From Gammaproteobacteria bacterium (lineage in GTDB: Bacteria; Pseudomonadota; Gammaproteobacteria; JAABTG01), in the NCBI GenBank assembly GCA_030066245.1, contig JASJBY010000195.1, positions 1-9,600 on the forward strand: DNA of 9,600 nucleotides, in the 5' to 3' direction. Below, piece after piece: positions 8,141-9,600 of the stretch. Position 1 is the stretch's first letter. The number at the start of each line of letters is the position of its first letter. The notes beneath the pieces are model-generated. The model ran no database searches. It was not told where the DNA came from and worked only from the letters and a program-made list of their open reading frames with translations. Made by a program: the position numbers and the translations under genes.

Positions 8141-8315
8141 AACGGTGAAGCCGTTTTCCATCGATAAAATAGAAGCGTATCGGCTAAACGGCATTCTGAA
8201 TGGGGTTTATGGGCGCCATTCGTGGCGTACACCCTTCGGGTCGCCTTGCGCGTCCCGTTTCTTTCCGGAAGAAACGGTCAGGTGGTCAGAGGTTCAAATC
8301 CTCTCGGCGCGAGCA
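8141..8315 (+). ncRNA. Candidate structured RNA: hairpin series ending in a tRNA-like 3' end
   Basis: Five perfect or near-perfect hairpins lie in tandem: AACGG-TGAAG-CCGTT (8141-8155), CGCCA-TTCG-TGGCG (8214-8227), ACCC-TTC-GGGT (8231-8241), CCGTTTCTT-TCCGG-AAGAAACGG (8255-8277) and AGAGG-TTCAAAT-CCTCT (8288-8304). A sigma70-like promoter sits about 30 bases upstream. Open frames cross the region on the plus strand, but their products show the nonsense typical of translated tRNA ends (VVRGSNPLGAS), so I do not call a protein. No known RNA class is recognised as a whole. It could be a small RNA, a folded recombination site, or a decayed tRNA locus. Confidence 0.35.
8288..8315 (+). tRNA. tRNA 3'-end fragment (T-arm and acceptor strand), possible attachment site
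   Basis: AGAGG-TTCAAAT-CCTCT is a canonical T-arm: a 5-bp stem and 7-base loop with TTCAAAT. It is followed by a 7-base acceptor strand CGGCGCG (8305-8311), discriminator A8312 and GCA in place of CCA. The matching 5' acceptor strand (CGCGCCG) and the D and anticodon arms are not found in the 100 bases upstream, so this is a fragment and no amino acid can be assigned. Integrases often leave such 3' tRNA segments as attachment sites; no integrase gene is in the window. Confidence 0.5.
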
Positions 8316-8373
8316 AAATCAATGACCTGCGAGTGCAAGAAAGGCTGTGGTCTAATGCGGATATGGTGATCAG

Positions 8374-8500
8374 GTGTGCATGCGCGGACGCCCTGGTAAC
8401 ACGGCCTGTGAAAGACCCTTGAGCGGGTCTAACGTGCCCAAGGAGGGAAAGCGGCCGTCGAGCTAAGATGGGCCGGCGCGATACTCAAAAATGCCGTAAT
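8374..8500 (+). mobile_element. Possible group II intron 5'-end remnant
   Basis: GTGTG at 8374-8378 fits the GUGYG 5' boundary of group II introns. The next ~110 bases (CCTGGTAACACGGCCTGTGAA, hairpin AGACCC-TTGAGC-GGGTCT at 8413-8430, then AAGGAGGGAAAGCGGCCGTC) resemble the start of domain I in bacterial introns as I remember it. No reverse transcriptase frame and no recognisable domain V follow, and the BLUF gene begins 200 bases on, so at most a truncated piece remains. The right limit is arbitrary. The match is from memory and by eye. Confidence 0.28.
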
Positions 8501-8695
8501 ATGGAAAATCGTCATCCCGCTTGGTTCCCCAAGTCGACATGCAGCAGTGCCAGACCTGATTCCGCCGCTGTCTGTACTGGACCCTTGACGCAACGGCCCA
8601 GAATACCTGAGAGTTCGTACTTCCACGAACAACAAGCCGTTTGCCGCGCGAGGAAATGACCGAATGACGAAGGCAGTATTGATCGCGAAGCCTCA
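8501..8695. other. Intergenic stretch before the BLUF gene
   Basis: No protein gene is supported here. Short open frames exist on both strands (63-69 residues) but show no family signature and overlap each other. A perfect inverted repeat GTTCGT-ACTTCC-ACGAAC (8613-8630) lies 66-83 bases before the BLUF start and is the only operator-like element seen. I found no convincing -10/-35 pair for the BLUF gene; TTGACG at 8585-8590 has no matching -10. Confidence 0.4.
8613..8630. promoter_or_regulatory. Inverted repeat upstream of the BLUF gene
   Basis: GTTCGT and ACGAAC are exact reverse complements separated by six bases (ACTTCC). Size and symmetry suit binding of a dimeric regulator, or a small hairpin in the BLUF leader. 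No specific regulator can be named. Confidence 0.35.
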
Positions 8696-9145
8696 GTGGA
8701 GAGCATCGTGCTGAAGCGCATCCGTTACATCAGTGAGTTTTCGCATGCCCTTGGTCCGGACGAGCTACGACAAGTGGCTGCGGATTCGGCTCGCAACAAC
8801 AAACGAGACCAGATCACCGGCCTTCTGATCTCAGCAGGAAAACTCTTCTTCCAGCTTTTGGAAGGACCGCCCGCGGCAGTTGACGAATGCTACCGAAGGA
8901 TCAAGGAGGACCCGCGCCACACAAATGTCCTGCTTCTGGCCATGGAAGTCGGCGACATGGAACGCCTTTGCCCCGACTGGGACATGAAGGGCATCGACCT
9001 CAACGACGAATCCCAGGAGCGCTTGGAGCTTCTCAGGGGGGTCATGCTCAGCATCCACATACAACAAATGGCTACCGACAGGCTGCGACTGGCCCTCGAA
9101 GAAGCTGTCTGGACCGAGTTCCTGCGTGTGGGAGAGGAACCGTAG
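8696..9145 (+). CDS. Short BLUF-domain blue-light photoreceptor (PixD-like), 149 aa
   Basis: BLUF proteins bind FAD and sense blue light through a Tyr-Gln hydrogen-bond switch. The domain spans about residues 7-98. RIRYISEFS carries the switch Tyr11, ARNNKRDQITGLLIS the flavin-binding Asn (N35) and the ITG turn, LFFQLLEGPP the switch Gln53, and EDPRHTNV plus CPDWDMKG (Trp95, Met97) close the domain. All key photochemical residues are therefore kept. Residues 105-149 should form the two C-terminal helices seen in short, stand-alone BLUF proteins; no enzymatic output domain is attached, so it must signal through a partner. GTG 8696 gives 149 residues, but GTG 8708 has a better ribosome site (GGAGA, 5-base spacing) and would give 145 residues starting VLKRIRYIS. 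No partner gene of the PatA/PixE type is nearby; the neighbours look unrelated or mobile. Confidence 0.9.
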   Translation: MESIVLKRIRYISEFSHALGPDELRQVAADSARNNKRDQITGLLISAGKLFFQLLEGPPAAVDECYRRIKEDPRHTNVLLLAMEVGDMERLCPDWDMKGIDLNDESQERLELLRGVMLSIHIQQMATDRLRLALEEAVWTEFLRVGEEP

Positions 9146-9241
9146 GCCTCGGCCGGTGACAAGATGGCCACTAGGGGGGTGAGTGACGCTCTCCTTGCGA
9201 GCCTCGATACCTCGCCCCAGTCTCGGGCGGCTTTGCCTGAG

Positions 9242-9418
9242 GGCCCCAAGCCTGCCCGAACGGCTTATCGTTGTCCGTGGCAGAATCCTGTGGTCAGGCG
9301 CTGAATCGGCAGCTGCCGGCGCGAGCTGGTCGATCACGTGGTCGTCCTCGGGGAGCGCCATCTCGTCCGACTGATACGTTTCTACCTTGAGCACTATCAC
9401 GGCGACCGCCCGACATAG
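9242..9418 (+). pseudogene. Decayed 3' end of an rve-type (IS481/IS3-like) transposase
   Basis: In one frame the DNA reads KPARTAYRCPWQNPVVRR, stop, IGSCRRELVDHVVVLGERHL, VRLIRFYLEHYHGDRPT, stop. This is the end of the integrase-core domain of DDE transposases, whose usual text is PWQNxxxERW-IGS-RREL-DHV-L-ERHL...YYH-RPH. The Trp before IGS has become TGA (9302-9304), and the catalytic Glu after PWQN has become Arg (9296-9298), so the copy is dead. The N-terminal part with the two Asp residues is not recognisable upstream, and no terminal inverted repeats were seen. It marks past transposition beside the BLUF gene. Confidence 0.72.
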
Positions 9419-9426
9419 GCTTCACA

Positions 9427-9600
9427 TTAGAGCCGGAAGTTCGGGAGAGGATTGAATGGGTGCCGAAGCATGTAACGGCCAATGAGAGGAAACATCGTAC
9501 GAGGGTAGAACGTATACAGTGGCAGTCGTTGATGGAGATCGCGAACCCATTCTGGCGGCAAGCCGAACTTGAGCAGCCCGAACGACACATCTATCCAGTC
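9427..9600 (-). CDS. C-terminal 57 residues of an unrecognised protein running off the right edge
   Basis: On the minus strand a frame is open from the window edge to TAA at 9429-9427. The product is protein-like: DWIDVSFGLLKFGLPPEWVR, then LHQRLPLYTFYPRTMFPLIG, then RYMLRHPFNPLPNFRL and stop. It is rich in aromatic and hydrophobic residues with spaced arginines, suggesting a membrane-associated or hydrophobic-ligand protein tail. I do not recognise the family. The same codons read on the plus strand are also open from 9391, but that product (KHVTANERKHRTRVERIQ) looks like a charged antisense shadow. The gene starts outside the window and converges on the transposase remnant. Confidence 0.5.
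   Translation of the reverse strand, partial: DWIDVSFGLLKFGLPPEWVRDLHQRLPLYTFYPRTMFPLIGRYMLRHPFNPLPNFRL

Noticed and set aside
8213..8315. A complete tRNA or tmRNA gene
   Set aside because: Only the T-arm and acceptor 3' strand are present; no matching 5' acceptor strand, D-arm or anticodon arm was found, nor any tmRNA tag frame.
8145..8422. Two overlapping plus-strand frames (74 and 66 residues)
   Set aside because: Their sequences are read through the hairpins and the tRNA-like 3' end; phrases such as VVRGSNPLGAS are known artefacts of translating tRNA ends.
8429..8721. Small open frames on both strands before the BLUF gene
   Set aside because: They overlap one another, show no family signature and have no clear ribosome sites.
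9391..9600. Plus-strand open frame at the right edge
   Set aside because: It is codon-register antisense to the more protein-like minus-strand frame, and its product is a charged low-information sequence; a weak GGAGAGG before GTG 9460 keeps it barely possible.
1..9600. CRISPR array or long direct repeats
   Set aside because: No regularly spaced repeats were seen by eye; only short hairpins and the in-gene Tyr-rich units.

Overview
The window is GC-rich, with AAGGAG-type ribosome sites, GTG starts and long antisense open frames typical of high-GC DNA. It looks like chromosomal DNA of a Gram-negative bacterium. Periplasm-targeted c-type cytochromes, a GMC flavoenzyme, a fatty-acid-dioxygenase-like heme peroxidase and a BLUF photoreceptor fit a proteobacterium or a relative such as Myxococcota. 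The sequence alone does not fix the taxon.

Positions 1-5223 (+) are a redox operon. It holds the C-terminal end of a RoxA-like c-type cytochrome, then a complete 984-residue membrane-anchored diheme cytochrome of the same superfamily, then a GMC-family FAD oxidoreductase that begins 9 bases after the cytochrome stop. The two cytochromes share C-terminal signatures and look like tandem paralogues. The larger one carries an unusual tyrosine/glycine-rich insert. Convergent to this operon, 5507-7885 (-) encodes an animal-type heme peroxidase of the alpha-dioxygenase/cyclooxygenase group with a TPR-like N-terminus; the heme histidines and radical tyrosine are visible. Together these genes suggest oxidation of a hydrophobic substrate (fatty acid, isoprenoid or similar) with electrons passed to c-type cytochromes. 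The substrate and the pathway are inferred, not shown.

Positions 7886-8695 hold no convincing protein gene, but they are not featureless. They contain a nine-G run, a good sigma70-like promoter (CTGATA-N17-TATAAT) with a palindrome over its -35 box, a series of hairpins ending in a tRNA-like T-arm plus acceptor strand, a possible group II intron 5' remnant, and an inverted repeat upstream of the next gene. This looks like an integration or decay zone.

Positions 8696-9145 (+) encode a short PixD-type BLUF photoreceptor. After it come the decayed 3' end of an rve-type transposase (catalytic Glu lost, in-frame stop) and, on the minus strand from the right edge to 9427, the C-terminal 57 residues of an unrecognised protein that has no start inside the window.
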